From Cyanobacteriota bacterium SRBZ.bins.94.201705 (GTDB taxonomy: Bacteria > Cyanobacteriota > Cyanobacteriia > Cyanobacteriales > Cyanobacteriaceae), in the NCBI GenBank assembly GCA_030549855.1, contig JAUQQP010000044.1, forward strand, positions 62,001-126,000: 64,000 bases of DNA, in the 5' to 3' direction. Of the stretch, positions 18,895 to 29,016 are shown piece by piece. The translations under genes and the position numbers were made by a program. The stretch's first letter is position 1. Every line of letters starts with the position of its first letter. The notes under the pieces are model-generated. The model saw only the letters and a list, made by a program, of their open reading frames with translations, did not search any database and was not told the DNA's origin.

Positions 18895-20811
18895 CTAGGC
18901 CATGGAGACGGCAGTTTTAGGGGCAAACCAGGAGGAAAGAATCTTCTCGGCAATTTGAGGGGCAGTCAAGCCCAAGTCGGCAAGGGATTCCTCGGGTTTG
19001 GCATGTTCTACTAGAATATCTGGGACTCCAAACCGTTTTACCTTGACCAGGATTTCCGCATCTGCTAGGGCTTCTAGTACAGCTGAACCAAATCCCCCCA
19101 TCAAGCAACCTTCCTCCAGTGTCACCACCCTGCCGATTTTCTCTGCTAGGGGTAAAATCAACTCGGTATCTAGGGGTTTGACGAAACGGGCGTTGACTAC
19201 GGTGGAACTAATCCCATGTTCCCCCAGTATTTCAGCTACTTGCAGGGCGGTGTATACCATGCTACCATATCCCAGCAACAAAAGGTCGTCCCCATGACGG
19301 AGTACTTCTGCCTTGCCAATTTCCAAAGGCTGCCAGCCGTCTTCCGCTAAAGGCACACCTACACCACTACCCCGGGGATAACGCATGGCAATGGGGCCAT
19401 CAGTGTAATTCACCCCAGTGACAATCATCCGCTGCATCTCTGCCTCATCCTTGGGCGCCATGACAACAATATTGGGGATGCAACGGAGATAAGCAATATC
19501 GTACATGCCTTGGTGGGTTGGGCCGTCAGCGCCTACAATTCCCGCCCTGTCCATACAGAAGAATACAGGCAGCTTCTGGATGCATACATCATGGATAACC
19601 TGATCATAGGCCCTTTGCAAGAAGGTAGAATAAATAGCTACCACTGGCCGCATCCCCTCACAAGCCAACCCCGCCGCCAGGGTTACCGCATGTTGTTCGG
19701 CTATGCCTACATCTATGTATTGCTTTGGTAGTTTTTGTTGTAGTTTATCTAAGCCGGTACCAGTGGCCATAGCGGCAGTAATACCGACAATACGAGGATC
19801 ACGAGAGGCTAAAGTGGTGAGGGTGTGGCCGAATACCTTGGAGTAGCTGGGGGGTTGGGGTTTGCTGGGGGGAATGGGTTTACCAGTGGTGATGTTGAAG
19901 GGGTTTTGGGCATGATAGCCAACCTTGTCCTTCTCGGCAGGGGCGTATCCTTTCCCCTTGATGGTAACCACATGGACGAAAACTGGGCCTTTTACTCGAT
20001 GGGCTTTTTCAAAGGTGTCTATTAACTCGCTTAGGTTATGGCCGTCTACTGGGCCAAAATAGGTGAAACCTAACTCCTCAATCACTGCCCCCACCTTGGG
20101 CATGGCAAGCCGTTTTAGGGCTTCTTTGAGGTTTCTCATTTCCACAGACAAATTCTCCCCATCCCCAAAGAGAGGCAGGTGTTTAAATTGTTCCTCTAAA
20201 TTGCCAGTAATAAACTGTACGGGCTCCGACAAACGTACTTTATTCAGATAGCGGGAAATGGCCCCCACATTGGGAGAAATGGACATCTCGTTGTCATTTA
20301 ACACCACCATCAAATTGGTGTTGGGCAAATGCCCCGCATGGTTGATAGCCTCTAAGGCCATACCCCCAGTCAAAGCCCCATCGCCAATTATGGCCACCAC
20401 CTTGAAGTTTTCCCCCTTCATGTCTCTGGCAATGGCCATACCTAGGGCGGCAGAAATACTAGTAGAGGCATGCCCCGCCCCAAAATGGTCAAATCTGCTC
20501 TCGCTACGTTTGAGATAGCCAGCAATACCGTTTTTTTGTCGGAGAGTGTGGAAATTGTGATACCGCCCTGTTAACATTTTATGGGCATAGGCTTGGTGTC
20601 CTACATCCCAAATGACCTTATCCCGATCTAAATCCAACGTCTTATACAAGGCCAGGGTTAATTCTACTACCCCCAAACCCGGCCCTAGGTGTCCGCCAGT
20701 GGCAGCTACCGTCTGCAAGTGCTTTTCTCTGATTTGTTTGGCTAAATCCTCCAACTCCCTTATGGACAAGTTGTGTAGCTGATTGGGGTGAGTTATCTCG
20801 CTGATGTGCAT
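18895..20811 (-). CDS. dxs: 1-deoxy-D-xylulose-5-phosphate synthase
   Basis: Makes DXP from pyruvate and glyceraldehyde-3-phosphate with thiamine diphosphate, the entry step of the MEP isoprenoid pathway that feeds carotenoids, phytol and quinones. The 638-residue protein has [16 protein letters not shown] near 41, the TPP motif [13 protein letters not shown] near 152, [10 protein letters not shown] near 255, the pyrimidine-domain motif [12 protein letters not shown] near 375 and [15 protein letters not shown] near 427. It is full length. A 223-base divergent region separates it from the glycosyltransferase gene. Confidence 0.98.
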   Translation of the reverse strand: MHISEITHPNQLHNLSIRELEDLAKQIREKHLQTVAATGGHLGPGLGVVELTLALYKTLDLDRDKVIWDVGHQAYAHKMLTGRYHNFHTLRQKNGIAGYLKRSESRFDHFGAGHASTSISAALGMAIARDMKGENFKVVAIIGDGALTGGMALEAINHAGHLPNTNLMVVLNDNEMSISPNVGAISRYLNKVRLSEPVQFITGNLEEQFKHLPLFGDGENLSVEMRNLKEALKRLAMPKVGAVIEELGFTYFGPVDGHNLSELIDTFEKAHRVKGPVFVHVVTIKGKGYAPAEKDKVGYHAQNPFNITTGKPIPPSKPQPPSYSKVFGHTLTTLASRDPRIVGITAAMATGTGLDKLQQKLPKQYIDVGIAEQHAVTLAAGLACEGMRPVVAIYSTFLQRAYDQVIHDVCIQKLPVFFCMDRAGIVGADGPTHQGMYDIAYLRCIPNIVVMAPKDEAEMQRMIVTGVNYTDGPIAMRYPRGSGVGVPLAEDGWQPLEIGKAEVLRHGDDLLLLGYGSMVYTALQVAEILGEHGISSTVVNARFVKPLDTELILPLAEKIGRVVTLEEGCLMGGFGSAVLEALADAEILVKVKRFGVPDILVEHAKPEESLADLGLTAPQIAEKILSSWFAPKTAVSMA

Positions 20812-21034
20812 TATTCTATCTCCCCTATAATGTCTATTGGTTATTTTTTATCTTTCCCTTGGGTCTTTTAGACTCCTTTTCTTTATTTTGTCTTAATTTC
20901 TGTCTTTCTGCTCCCCTTGTCCAGAAAACCAACTTGAATTATCTATTTATTTAAGACAGTCAAAAAAATATCCCGTTCAGATTGTTGAAAAATACACCTA
21001 CAATAAGTTAACCCCTATTAACAACTAAACCCGG

Positions 21035-22198
21035 ATGCATATTGCCTGGCTAGGAAAAAAAACACCCTTCTGCGGCAACGTCACCTACAGCAGAGAAATC
21101 ACTAACTCCCTGATAGAAAGAGGCTATCAGGTCACCTTCCTCCATTTTACCCAGGAGGGGGAGGAGAATGAAACTGCTGCCAGTAACTCTTTAGGATATA
21201 ATTTTACCAAGGAGGTGCATCTACCCTGTATCTATAAGTCCCAAATCTACACAATACCGGCCCCAAAGTCCAGTAAAATCCTCCTTCAATCCCTGCAACA
21301 GCTAAAACCAGACTTGGTACACGCTTCTTTGACTCTATCCCCCCTGGATTTTACTCTACCAGAAATCTGTCAAAAACTCAATATACCCCTGGTGGCAACC
21401 TTCCATCCCCCCTTCGACCGTCGTGTGCGTAATCTGACCTCTAGCACTCAGTACCTCACCTATCAGCTATATGCCCCCTTCCTGGCTAAGTACGACAAAA
21501 CCATCGTCTTCTCAGAATCTCAAAGGGATTTGTTGGTGAAACTGGGAGTCCCACCAGAAAAATTGGCTATAATACCCAACGGCGTTGATACCCAAAAGTA
21601 TAGCCCAGGAAAATCCCTCTTCAAACAACAATATCCCCATCATCTCCTCTTCCTCTACCAAGGCAGAATCGCCGCCGAAAAAAATGTAGAGTCTCTCCTA
21701 AAAGCCTGGAAACAAAAGAATTTGGCCAGTCGACGGGCAAAATTATTCCTGGTAGGAGATGGACCCCTTGCCGCTACGCTGAAATTGCTTTATAATGAAG
21801 AAGATGGCATTCACTGGCTGGGCGCTATCGCCGAAGAGGAGAAAAGAATCGACATCCTCCGTGGCGTTGACGTATTCGTCTTACCATCCCTCGTGGAAGG
21901 CTTGTCTCTCTCCCTCCTAGAGGCAATGGCGTGTGGCGTAGCCTGTGTTGCCACCGATGCCGGCGCCGACGGGGAAGTCCTAGCTGGTGCTGGCATAGTT
22001 ATTTCTACTCAGGGAGTGGCAAGTCAACTGAAAACCATTTTACCCATCTTCTGTGACCATCCCGAAATAACCCAGATACTGGGAAAAAAAGCCCGCAATA
22101 GGGTTTTGGAAAAATATACCCTGAGTGATAATGTGTCCCAACTAGAAAGATTATACTCCCAACTTCTGGAATCTCGTATACCAATAGTACCAGGATAA
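21035..22198 (+). CDS. glycosyltransferase family 4 protein
   Basis: A 387-residue GT-B retaining glycosyltransferase. The N-terminal half has the family 4 start (HIAWLGKKTPFCGNVTYSREI) and the C-terminal half the donor-site motif (LPSLVEGLSLSLLEAMACGVA near residue 285-305, with the EX7E glutamates). The substrate is not predictable from sequence. Family 4 enzymes of this shape act on lipid or wall glycans at the membrane. The stop abuts the GTG of rsmB directly, so translation is probably coupled. Confidence 0.85.
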   Translation: MHIAWLGKKTPFCGNVTYSREITNSLIERGYQVTFLHFTQEGEENETAASNSLGYNFTKEVHLPCIYKSQIYTIPAPKSSKILLQSLQQLKPDLVHASLTLSPLDFTLPEICQKLNIPLVATFHPPFDRRVRNLTSSTQYLTYQLYAPFLAKYDKTIVFSESQRDLLVKLGVPPEKLAIIPNGVDTQKYSPGKSLFKQQYPHHLLFLYQGRIAAEKNVESLLKAWKQKNLASRRAKLFLVGDGPLAATLKLLYNEEDGIHWLGAIAEEEKRIDILRGVDVFVLPSLVEGLSLSLLEAMACGVACVATDAGADGEVLAGAGIVISTQGVASQLKTILPIFCDHPEITQILGKKARNRVLEKYTLSDNVSQLERLYSQLLESRIPIVPG

Positions 22199-23599
22199 GT
22201 GGTGTCGTTGTCGCCTACACAAGAAAATACACCCTTGATGAATACTAATCCCCGTCAATTGGCTTTCTTGGCTTTACAGGAAGTTTATCAACGTCATGCC
22301 TATGGGGATGTGGCTTTGGAGAGAATTTTCTTCAGTTTCCCCACTGATTCAAAAGACAGACATCTGGTGAATGAATTGGTATATGGTGTTTTAAGAAGAA
22401 AACGCACCCTCGATAGTCTTATCAGTCAACTGGGGACAAAAAAAGCACAATCTCAACCCTTGCCTTTGAGAATTATACTGCAAATAGGCCTATACCAGTT
22501 GCGTTATCTGGATAAAATACCCCCCTTCGCCGCTGTTTCCACTAGTGTGGAATTAGCTAAGGCAAATGGTTTAGCTAAATTGGCACCAGTAGTAAATGCT
22601 ATCCTAAGAAACTATATCCGTAAGTCTACCACACAAGACCCCCTAGTACTGCCTACTGACAGAATAGCCCATCTGGGAGTAAAATATAGCTTCCCAGACT
22701 GGATAGTAAGTCTTTTCCAAAAACAATTCGGTCGCCAACTCACTGAAGAACTGTTACAATGGTTCAATCAAACCCCTACAACCGACATTAGAGTTAATCT
22801 CCTCAAAACCACCAGGGAAGAAGTACAGAAGAGGCTACAACAAGAGGGAATAGAAACAGAAACAATACCCCATCTGCCCCAGGCTTTAAGGGTTAAATCC
22901 CCAGCCGGCAATCTGGCAGAAACCTCCGCCTTTAAAACGGGTTTATTTACTATTCAAGACGGAAGTTCACAATTAGTAACACATTTTCTCAACCCTCAGC
23001 CAGGGGAAATAGTTATTGACGCCTGTGCCGCCCCAGGTGGTAAAACTACCCATATGGCAGAGTTGATGGAAGATAGGGGCAAAATCATAGCAGTAGAGTT
23101 GTATCCCCAACGGATTGCTAAAATCCAAGAAAATGTCCAACGGTTGGGGTTAAATTCCGTGGAAATTCATCAGGGAGATAGTCGCTATCTTAACCAATGG
23201 GAAGAAATGGCTGATAGGGTGTTAATAGATGTACCCTGTTCGGGGTTGGGGATACTACACAGAAATCCGGATATTCGTTGGCTTCGCAAACCCCAACAAA
23301 TCCAACAGTTGGTGGAATTACAAACACAGTTGTTGGAAAATTGCAGTAGGTGGGTGAAAAAAGGAGGAATTTTGGTATACTCCACCTGTACCCTCAACCA
23401 GGCAGAAAATGAGGCAATAATTCTTAGCTTCCTACAATCTCACCCCGAGTGGCAGTGGGAAACAAAAGATAGTGAACTTTCTCCAATTTCTTGGCTACTA
23501 TCAGAAAAAAGGGGTGTATCTGACTCTATGGTTACTGTGTTGCCCCCTATTCACCATTTGGATGGCTTTTTTATGGCAAAATTGAGAAGAGGAGATTAG
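22199..23599 (+). CDS. rsmB: 16S rRNA (cytosine-967-C5)-methyltransferase
   Basis: Methylates C967 of 16S rRNA using SAM. The 466-residue product has an N-terminal NusB-like domain (about 15-150) and a C-terminal methyltransferase domain with DACAAPGGKTTHMAEL (motif I, near 277), the IDVPCSGLGILHRNPD motif with the Cys near 347, and STCTLNQAENE (near 395) with the second catalytic Cys. GTG codons at 22199 and 22202 or the ATG at 22238 could start it; the conserved part begins at NPRQLAFLALQEV. Confidence 0.94.
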   Translation: MVSLSPTQENTPLMNTNPRQLAFLALQEVYQRHAYGDVALERIFFSFPTDSKDRHLVNELVYGVLRRKRTLDSLISQLGTKKAQSQPLPLRIILQIGLYQLRYLDKIPPFAAVSTSVELAKANGLAKLAPVVNAILRNYIRKSTTQDPLVLPTDRIAHLGVKYSFPDWIVSLFQKQFGRQLTEELLQWFNQTPTTDIRVNLLKTTREEVQKRLQQEGIETETIPHLPQALRVKSPAGNLAETSAFKTGLFTIQDGSSQLVTHFLNPQPGEIVIDACAAPGGKTTHMAELMEDRGKIIAVELYPQRIAKIQENVQRLGLNSVEIHQGDSRYLNQWEEMADRVLIDVPCSGLGILHRNPDIRWLRKPQQIQQLVELQTQLLENCSRWVKKGGILVYSTCTLNQAENEAIILSFLQSHPEWQWETKDSELSPISWLLSEKRGVSDSMVTVLPPIHHLDGFFMAKLRRGD

Positions 23600-23602
23600 C
23601 AA

Positions 23603-24022
23603 ATGAATAGTTATGAGAAGACAAAGCTACTAGTAAAAATCCTAATAGGTGCCGCCTGGATTGATGGCGTTATCCAACCACAGGAGAGGGAATATCTAAA
23701 AAAGGTGGTGGAAAAACATCAACTGGCAGAGGAGGGTGAAATCAAGTCATTGCTTTCGGGAATAAAGGCTGTCACCCCCCAAGAGTGTTATCAGTGGCTA
23801 GATGAATATCTTGGGAATAATCCCAGTCAAGAGGATTTTCAACAACTGTTGGAGTCAATTGGCGCCCTAGTCTACAGCGATGACGACATCCACACCCAAG
23901 AGGCTAAACTTTTAACCTATCTCCAACAATGGGAAACCAATGGTAATAATAACACGTCCCTTCTTCAAAAGGCACTCAGTGCCATACGCCAATTATACCG
24001 TCAGGCTGTAGAGGGGCAGTAG
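23603..24022 (+). CDS. TerB-family (tellurite-resistance-like) protein
   Basis: A 139-residue all-helical protein with the TerB pattern: AAWIDGVIQPQEREYL near 18-33, and a second acidic helix YSDDDIHTQEAKLL near 92-105. The two acidic clusters bind metal in TerB. The family is common in cyanobacteria and seldom linked to tellurite. It starts four bases after rsmB, so it is likely in the same unit. Confidence 0.7.
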   Translation: MNSYEKTKLLVKILIGAAWIDGVIQPQEREYLKKVVEKHQLAEEGEIKSLLSGIKAVTPQECYQWLDEYLGNNPSQEDFQQLLESIGALVYSDDDIHTQEAKLLTYLQQWETNGNNNTSLLQKALSAIRQLYRQAVEGQ

Positions 24023-24068
24023 AAACCTAGTCATTTGCCAACTGACCAGTGTTTCTCTAAAATTATCT

Positions 24069-24719
24069 TTGAATGATGCTATCTGTATTTTAATGACTGA
24101 CTCCCACGCCAATATTGTTACCAGTCAATCCCAATCCCCTCCTGTTGGCAATAATCTCGCACCTATTCCCAATTTTACTCTACCACCCGCCCAGGGAATG
24201 ATGCGAGTCCAACAACACTTGGACTTACTCCTTTTGGCATTGGAAGCATTGCAAATAGGTGGCGGGGAGGAGATGTTAGCAACTGCTAGGGAGTTGGGAT
24301 TAAATCACATTATCAAAAATCGAATTTCCCTCTGGCGTCTCCGTTGTAGCAACCCCTGGCGAAAATGTTACTCCAGAGAAACCCTTACCCTCCCCCAACT
24401 CAAAGCCTTAATTCTCCTTGTAGTCAGATGCGCCCAAAAATTCGTCATCCCCATCCGCCAACTCCTCGTCTACTCCCAACAGATGGAAGACAAAGGCTTA
24501 CCCCCCGAAAACCATTTCCGCCTCTGGGATTATTTCTCCCGTTTTCAATCCTATTTCCTCCGTCGTATGAATCCCTTGCGCGCCAAAGTCTCCTTCTATG
24601 CCTCTCATCCTGACAAATTAAATCAACTAGCCCTCTCTCTTCTCCAGGAACTTTTGTTCTACACTGGCGCCCGCGGCGAGGAAAGACTCTGGATTCGCCT
24701 CTTCGACGGTGAAATATAG
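24069..24719 (+). CDS. DUF3038-type conserved cyanobacterial protein
   Basis: A 216-residue protein I assign to DUF3038 from its overall look: a variable N-terminus, then QQHLDLLLLALEALQIGG near 50-70, ARELGLNHIIKNRISLWRLR near 80, and a final helical LLQELLFYTGARGEERLW. No function is known. Start is TTG at 24069 or ATG at 24093; neither has a good ribosome-binding site. A DUF4335 partner gene, often adjacent in related genomes as I recall, is absent. Confidence 0.6.
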   Translation: MNDAICILMTDSHANIVTSQSQSPPVGNNLAPIPNFTLPPAQGMMRVQQHLDLLLLALEALQIGGGEEMLATARELGLNHIIKNRISLWRLRCSNPWRKCYSRETLTLPQLKALILLVVRCAQKFVIPIRQLLVYSQQMEDKGLPPENHFRLWDYFSRFQSYFLRRMNPLRAKVSFYASHPDKLNQLALSLLQELLFYTGARGEERLWIRLFDGEI

Positions 24720-25098
24720 TCCCCTCTCTCTCTCTTTAATTCTACCCCTCCTTCTGATTATTATTTTCATTAATAAAACGCGGTGCACAAGCGTCTTGGT
24801 AGTACTTGCGCCCACCGCCCATCCTTCCATTTCTACCCCCATCCTAGCATGACTCTTCCTTTTTTGTCAAGGACCTTTGCCTCTCCCTCCATCCCCAAGG
24901 AGGAAAACGAAAGAAGTAAAGCTTTTTCGGTAATGGCAAGACTATCCATTGGCAGAGAATTGACAGAAAGGGCGACCAGAGAGTAGGTGTTGTCAGGGAG
25001 TATATGAGAGGGAATGGGAAGCTAACCACGAACAAGCCAATTCCGGCAAGAGAGTAAAAAGCGGGGGGAAGACTGTAGAAGGCTGGCCTTACAGACGA

Positions 25099-25115
25099 AG
25101 GATAATCATTATCCT
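25099..25115. promoter_or_regulatory. Fur/Zur-like box A
   Basis: AGGATAATCATTATCCT is a perfect 17-bp palindrome about a central C, matching the Fur-superfamily operator consensus (GATAATGATAATCATTATC) closely. No gene starts within 700 bases downstream. Confidence 0.6.
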
Positions 25116-25406
25116 ATATCTGGATTGGGAAGAATGTGGATACCAGTGAGAATGTTTCAGTTACACATGGGAAAAAGTGGCTGGTGACAGAAAAAATGGT
25201 AATTGTTATTCTCTGGGAGGATATCTGCTTGGAGGAAAAAGACTAGGGTTAGCTGGCAATGAAGTGAAATGCCTCTCCCTTCATCGGTGATAGAAGATAG
25301 CTAATGGCAAACGACTGCCGTGACTAGTATAACCACATGGCCAGTAGGGAAAAATAGTTGCTAGTGTAAAAAAATGGCAATGTCTGGAAGAAAATTAAAC
25401 AAAATC

Positions 25407-25417
25407 ATAATCATTAT
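25407..25417. promoter_or_regulatory. Fur/Zur-like box B (short)
   Basis: ATAATCATTAT is an 11-bp palindrome with the same core as boxes A, C and E but without the outer bases. Confidence 0.4.
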
Positions 25418-25518
25418 TGTATTTTTGGGCCATTTCGCCGGTGGTTATTTGTGTATGACTGCCAATCCTTTTTCTCCCGGCTGGGGTAACTGAGGGGGAG
25501 AAGTAGCCAAACGTAGAC

Positions 25519-25533
25519 GAATGATAATCATTC
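25519..25533. promoter_or_regulatory. Fur/Zur-like box C
   Basis: GAATGATAATCATTC is a perfect 15-bp palindrome about a central A. It is preceded by GTAGCCAAACGTAGAC, which recurs in modified form before the degenerate box at 25697. Confidence 0.6.
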
Positions 25534-25696
25534 TCTTATGTTGGCAACAGAAAACAATGACTAAACCTTGGAGACAAAAAGGTGTCAATGCCGGCAATGC
25601 TTCGTCGGTTGTTTTGTAAGGGAAAAGTCACTAACGGCAAACTGGAAAAAAGTTAGGCAAGTAGTCTATAAAAAACGAGTGGTAGCCAATGGCAGA

Positions 25697-25712
25697 CGAA
25701 TGATAGTCTTCC
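25697..25712. promoter_or_regulatory. degenerate copy of the Fur/Zur-like box
   Basis: CGAATGATAGTCTTCC keeps the left half of box C and has lost symmetry on the right. The flanking GTAGCCAATGGCAGA shows that it derives from the same repeat unit. Confidence 0.4.
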
Positions 25713-25781
25713 GCCTAGGTATGAAAGCTGTCGCCGAAGCAAAGCAGACAAATTACCAACCCCGACTTTCAATTAGATACG

Positions 25782-25794
25782 AATGATAATCATT
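25782..25794. promoter_or_regulatory. Fur/Zur-like box E upstream of the PAP/fibrillin gene
   Basis: AATGATAATCATT is a perfect 13-bp palindrome 78 bases before the PAP/fibrillin start. A weak -10 (TATCAT, 25833-25838) lies between, placing the box near -55. It could regulate that gene. Confidence 0.5.
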
Positions 25795-25871
25795 GTCCTA
25801 TGGAATGGGAAAGAAAAGGGTAAAACATTTGCTATCATCAAGGGGGAAATCTAGATAGGAGAGGGAAATCA

Positions 25872-26525
25872 GTGGGTAGTAATTGGGAGTTGAAAAGAAG
25901 ACTTCTGGAAAAGATTGAGACTGTGGCAAGACAAAGGGGTTTAAAGAAGGAATGTCCCCTGACTGATACACTAATTACCCAGGAGGAAAAAGAGGAAATA
26001 GAAGGAATAACTAGCTACTTAGAGTCTCTTAACCCCTTCCCAAAGCCGCTGGTGTATGGGGTGAATTTACTAGAGGGGGTGTGGCAACTACATTATTCTA
26101 CGGCAAGGGAAATTCGCCGTCTCAGTCAATTGCCTTTTGGCTTACAACTGCGTCATGTTTATCAAACTATTAATACCAAGGAAAAAACGTTTTTTAATAT
26201 AGCCTTTTTCGGGCACAAGTCGGGATTGATTAGAGGGTATGTGAAGGTGACTGCTAGTTTTTATCCCAGATGTGAAGGAGGAAGTTTTCTCCCTGATAAT
26301 GTGATTAATGTTAGATTTGATAAACGCTACTGGGCTATTCAGAAAATAGCAGGCATAAAAACACCATTTTTTGAACCAATTAGGGTGGTGGAAGCTAGAA
26401 ATACTCAGGAAAGAATACCCAGTTTAACAATAACATATATAGATGAGGATATGCGTATAGGAAGGGGGGGAGATGGGGGCTTATTTATACTATCAAAACG
26501 TCCTAACATTCCGGAAATATCTTAG
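25872..26525 (+). CDS. PAP/fibrillin family protein
   Basis: A 217-residue member of the plastid-lipid-associated protein (fibrillin) family, which coat lipid globules or thylakoids in plastids and occur in most cyanobacteria. The segment NLLEGVWQLHYSTAREIRRL (about 65-85) is the typical start of the PAP beta-barrel, and ITYIDEDMRIGRGGDGGLFIL near the end is its usual closing signature. It starts at GTG 25872 with AGGAGAGGG before it. The upstream Fur/Zur-like box suggests metal-linked expression, but this is inference. Confidence 0.85.
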   Translation: MGSNWELKRRLLEKIETVARQRGLKKECPLTDTLITQEEKEEIEGITSYLESLNPFPKPLVYGVNLLEGVWQLHYSTAREIRRLSQLPFGLQLRHVYQTINTKEKTFFNIAFFGHKSGLIRGYVKVTASFYPRCEGGSFLPDNVINVRFDKRYWAIQKIAGIKTPFFEPIRVVEARNTQERIPSLTITYIDEDMRIGRGGDGGLFILSKRPNIPEIS

Positions 26526-26536
26526 AAAAAATAAGG

Positions 26537-27889
26537 TTATTTGCAGTCAAAGCATTCCAGGTGGGCAGGAAGAGTAACAATAACATTTGTGCCCCGATTT
26601 TCTTGGCTTTCCACCTGAATTTCTCCCCCATGATTTTCTACTATAGCCTTAGCGATTGCCAACCCTAGTCCTGTACTATAATAGTCGGAATTGGGCTGAC
26701 TTCGGGCCTTGTCTCCCCGGGAAAAACGCTCAAATACATGGGGTAACAGACTGGCTGGAATGCCAACCCCATCATCCTCAACCTCTACTTTATAAAAGAA
26801 TTTGTCCTGTTTTTTGTGGCAACTAAGAGTTACTTTTACTGTTAGTGTCTCCTTCTGTTTGTCTGAGCCTTTGCCGTGAATAACACTGTTGGATATGATA
26901 TTAGTAAAGAGGCGGTATAATTGATTCCATTCCCCCAACACTGTAAAAGGTTCACCAGGAAAATCGGAGGTATATTCCTGGATTATGAAATCGATTTTAA
27001 CCAGGTTATACTGGGCTATAAGTTTTTGTTCCTCTACTACCTCTAGTAACAAGGAATCGAGGGGAATACAGGAAAAATTAGAATCAGAAATACCACTATC
27101 ACAGCGAGCCAAAAATAGCAAGTCGTTAACCAGATTATTAACTCTGTCAACCAACTTATTAACCGTTTTGAGAGATTGAAGAAGACTGTCCAAATCGGGA
27201 GAAGAAGAGGATAATAAACTTTCAATATTAGCCTTGATGGTAGCAAGAGGATTACGTAATTCGTGAGAAACATCTGCCGTGAATTGTTTTAAACGCTGAT
27301 AGGAGTCTTTGACAGGTTGAATGGCAATGCCAGATAACCACCAACCGGTAGAGGCAACTGCAACAATCAAAAGGATAATCCCAACAGTTAAATCGAAAAT
27401 AAGTTGACGAATGGGTTTAACAATGTCAAAAAGGGGATGGCTAACCCGCAAGTATCCCAAAATATGTCCGTTTTTTTCGATTCTTTTGGTAATCTGGCGG
27501 AGAAGATAGTGGGAAGAGATACGAATAGTTTTGCCACCGGGATGAGGCGAAAAAGAAATGCCAAGGGGTTTATCTGAAGTCTGCCACAAAAGTCGACCAT
27601 CAGGACTAAACCATTCTAAGTCAATATGGTCATCTTCAATCTGATTGGTAGCCGGGGGATGGGTAGAAAAACTTTGTAAATTAACTTCATAATTGTCCTC
27701 CTTCGAGAGTGGGTGAGTGATAATTAGAGAAGGTTCTACCACCTCGATAACATGTTTTAAAGTGTCGTCAATGCGGGCTAACAGGGTATTGTAGAAGTAA
27801 ACATAAACAGATATGGCGAAGATAACTAACAAAATGGCAGTGATGGCAGTATACCACAAGGCTAAACGAAGACGAGTAGTCTGAAACAC
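26537..27889 (-). CDS. sensor histidine kinase
   Basis: A 450-residue membrane histidine kinase. Two membrane helices (about 13-33 and 163-187) enclose a periplasmic or luminal sensor domain of about 130 residues. The kinase core has the H-box FTADVSHELRNPLATIKA (His209), N-box TNIISNSVIHG, G1 VEDDGVGIP, F-box FERFSRGD and G2 STGLGLAIAK. There is little room for a HAMP domain between helix 2 and the H-box. No response-regulator gene is adjacent, so the partner is elsewhere. It is divergent from mdh with 53 bases between. Confidence 0.92.
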   Translation of the reverse strand: MFQTTRLRLALWYTAITAILLVIFAISVYVYFYNTLLARIDDTLKHVIEVVEPSLIITHPLSKEDNYEVNLQSFSTHPPATNQIEDDHIDLEWFSPDGRLLWQTSDKPLGISFSPHPGGKTIRISSHYLLRQITKRIEKNGHILGYLRVSHPLFDIVKPIRQLIFDLTVGIILLIVAVASTGWWLSGIAIQPVKDSYQRLKQFTADVSHELRNPLATIKANIESLLSSSSPDLDSLLQSLKTVNKLVDRVNNLVNDLLFLARCDSGISDSNFSCIPLDSLLLEVVEEQKLIAQYNLVKIDFIIQEYTSDFPGEPFTVLGEWNQLYRLFTNIISNSVIHGKGSDKQKETLTVKVTLSCHKKQDKFFYKVEVEDDGVGIPASLLPHVFERFSRGDKARSQPNSDYYSTGLGLAIAKAIVENHGGEIQVESQENRGTNVIVTLPAHLECFDCK

Positions 27890-27942
27890 AGCTGTTGAAG
27901 TTAAAAGGTGGTAATGGTAACAATTGTGGGGGATGAAATAGT

Positions 27943-28929
27943 ATGACTACAGCAGCACAAAAAGAGAAAGCATGCTCTCGACATGCTAAAGTATCTATTA
28001 TAGGGGCGGGGAATGTAGGAAAAACCCTTGCCCAGAGGATAATTGAGAAGGATTTGGCAGACGTCTGTCTACTGGATATTGTAGAAGGGTTGCCACAGGG
28101 AATTGCCTTAGACTTGATGGAGGCACGCCCCTTGGAGTATCATAGTCGCTCAGTTGTAGGCACTAATGACTATAAAGACACGGCAGACTCGGATATAGTA
28201 GTGATTACGGCAGGGGTGGCAAGGAAACCGGGGATGAGTAGAGAAGACTTGTTGAAAACAAATGCCCAAATAGTCACCACCGCCGCCAAAAAAGCGATAG
28301 AATACTCCCCCAATGCGGTATTCCTGGTAGTCACCAACCCCCTGGATGTCATGACATACCTGGTGTGGAAGACAGTGGAGTTATCCCCTGAAAAGGTGGT
28401 GGGGATGGCAGGGGTGTTGGATTCCGCACGTTTACAGACATTCATTGCCCTGGAATTAAAGGTAGCAGTCAGTGACGTCTATGCTTTGGTTTTAGGAGGA
28501 CATGGAGACCTAATGCTACCTATACCTAGATATTGTACAGTAGCAGGGGTGCCAATTACAGAATTAATGCCCAAACAAACCATTGAGAATTTGATTCAAC
28601 GCACAAGAGACGGAGGTGCGGAGATTGTAAGACTGTTAAAAACAGGCAGTGCCTATTATGCCCCAGCCTCTAGCGCCTGTTATATGATAAAATCCATCCT
28701 GCTAGACGAATCCAGGATTCTCCCAGCAGCCGTTTATTTAGACGGGCAATACGACTTGAAAGACATATATATAGGTGTGCCCTGTAGACTAGGTTATAGA
28801 GGAGTGGAAACCATCATTGAAATAGCCTTAACTGAGGAGGAAAAAGAAGCCCTACACGCCTCTGCCAGGGCGGTACGTGCTAACATAGATATAGCCCTAG
28901 AATACCTTGCCCAGGGGGGTGGCAGCTAG
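27943..28929 (+). CDS. mdh: malate dehydrogenase
   Basis: NAD-dependent malate dehydrogenase of the LDH-like type, interconverting malate and oxaloacetate. The 328-residue protein carries the nucleotide-binding loop IIGAGNVGKT (residues 19-28), LLDIVEGLPQG near 48, VITAGVARKPGMSREDLL (substrate Arg loop) near 87, VVTNPLDVMTYLVWK near 130 and the GGHGDLMLP catalytic His motif near 186. The Arg in the mobile loop (ARKPGMSR) and lack of an LDH-type Gln favour malate over lactate. Confidence 0.93.
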   Translation: MTTAAQKEKACSRHAKVSIIGAGNVGKTLAQRIIEKDLADVCLLDIVEGLPQGIALDLMEARPLEYHSRSVVGTNDYKDTADSDIVVITAGVARKPGMSREDLLKTNAQIVTTAAKKAIEYSPNAVFLVVTNPLDVMTYLVWKTVELSPEKVVGMAGVLDSARLQTFIALELKVAVSDVYALVLGGHGDLMLPIPRYCTVAGVPITELMPKQTIENLIQRTRDGGAEIVRLLKTGSAYYAPASSACYMIKSILLDESRILPAAVYLDGQYDLKDIYIGVPCRLGYRGVETIIEIALTEEEKEALHASARAVRANIDIALEYLAQGGGS

Positions 28930-29016
28930 TGTCGGCATTGCCAATGCCCCAAAGAGATTGGATAACCCCACAAAAGCAAGATATAATCTAAGGGGCAGTC
29001 CAACTATAGGGTGTAA

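Larger units (their letters stand above)
24720..25871. other. 1.15-kb non-coding region with a repeated Fur/Zur-like palindrome
   Basis: No open frame here looks like a protein. The stretch contains four clear and one degenerate copies of a GATAATCATT-type palindrome, several inside a longer repeated sequence resembling GTAGCCAA-N-AGACGAATGATA (25503-25533 and 25682-25710, with a weaker relative at 25296-25315). A possible minus-strand promoter (TTGACA, 18-base spacer, TAGGAT; 24841-24870) points toward the DUF3038 gene. No T-run hairpin marks an sRNA end. Confidence 0.7.

Noticed and set aside
25099-25794. Idea that the palindrome array encodes an iron-stress small RNA
   Set aside because: No hairpin with a T-run follows any of the boxes, so an sRNA cannot be claimed; the operators themselves are reported instead.
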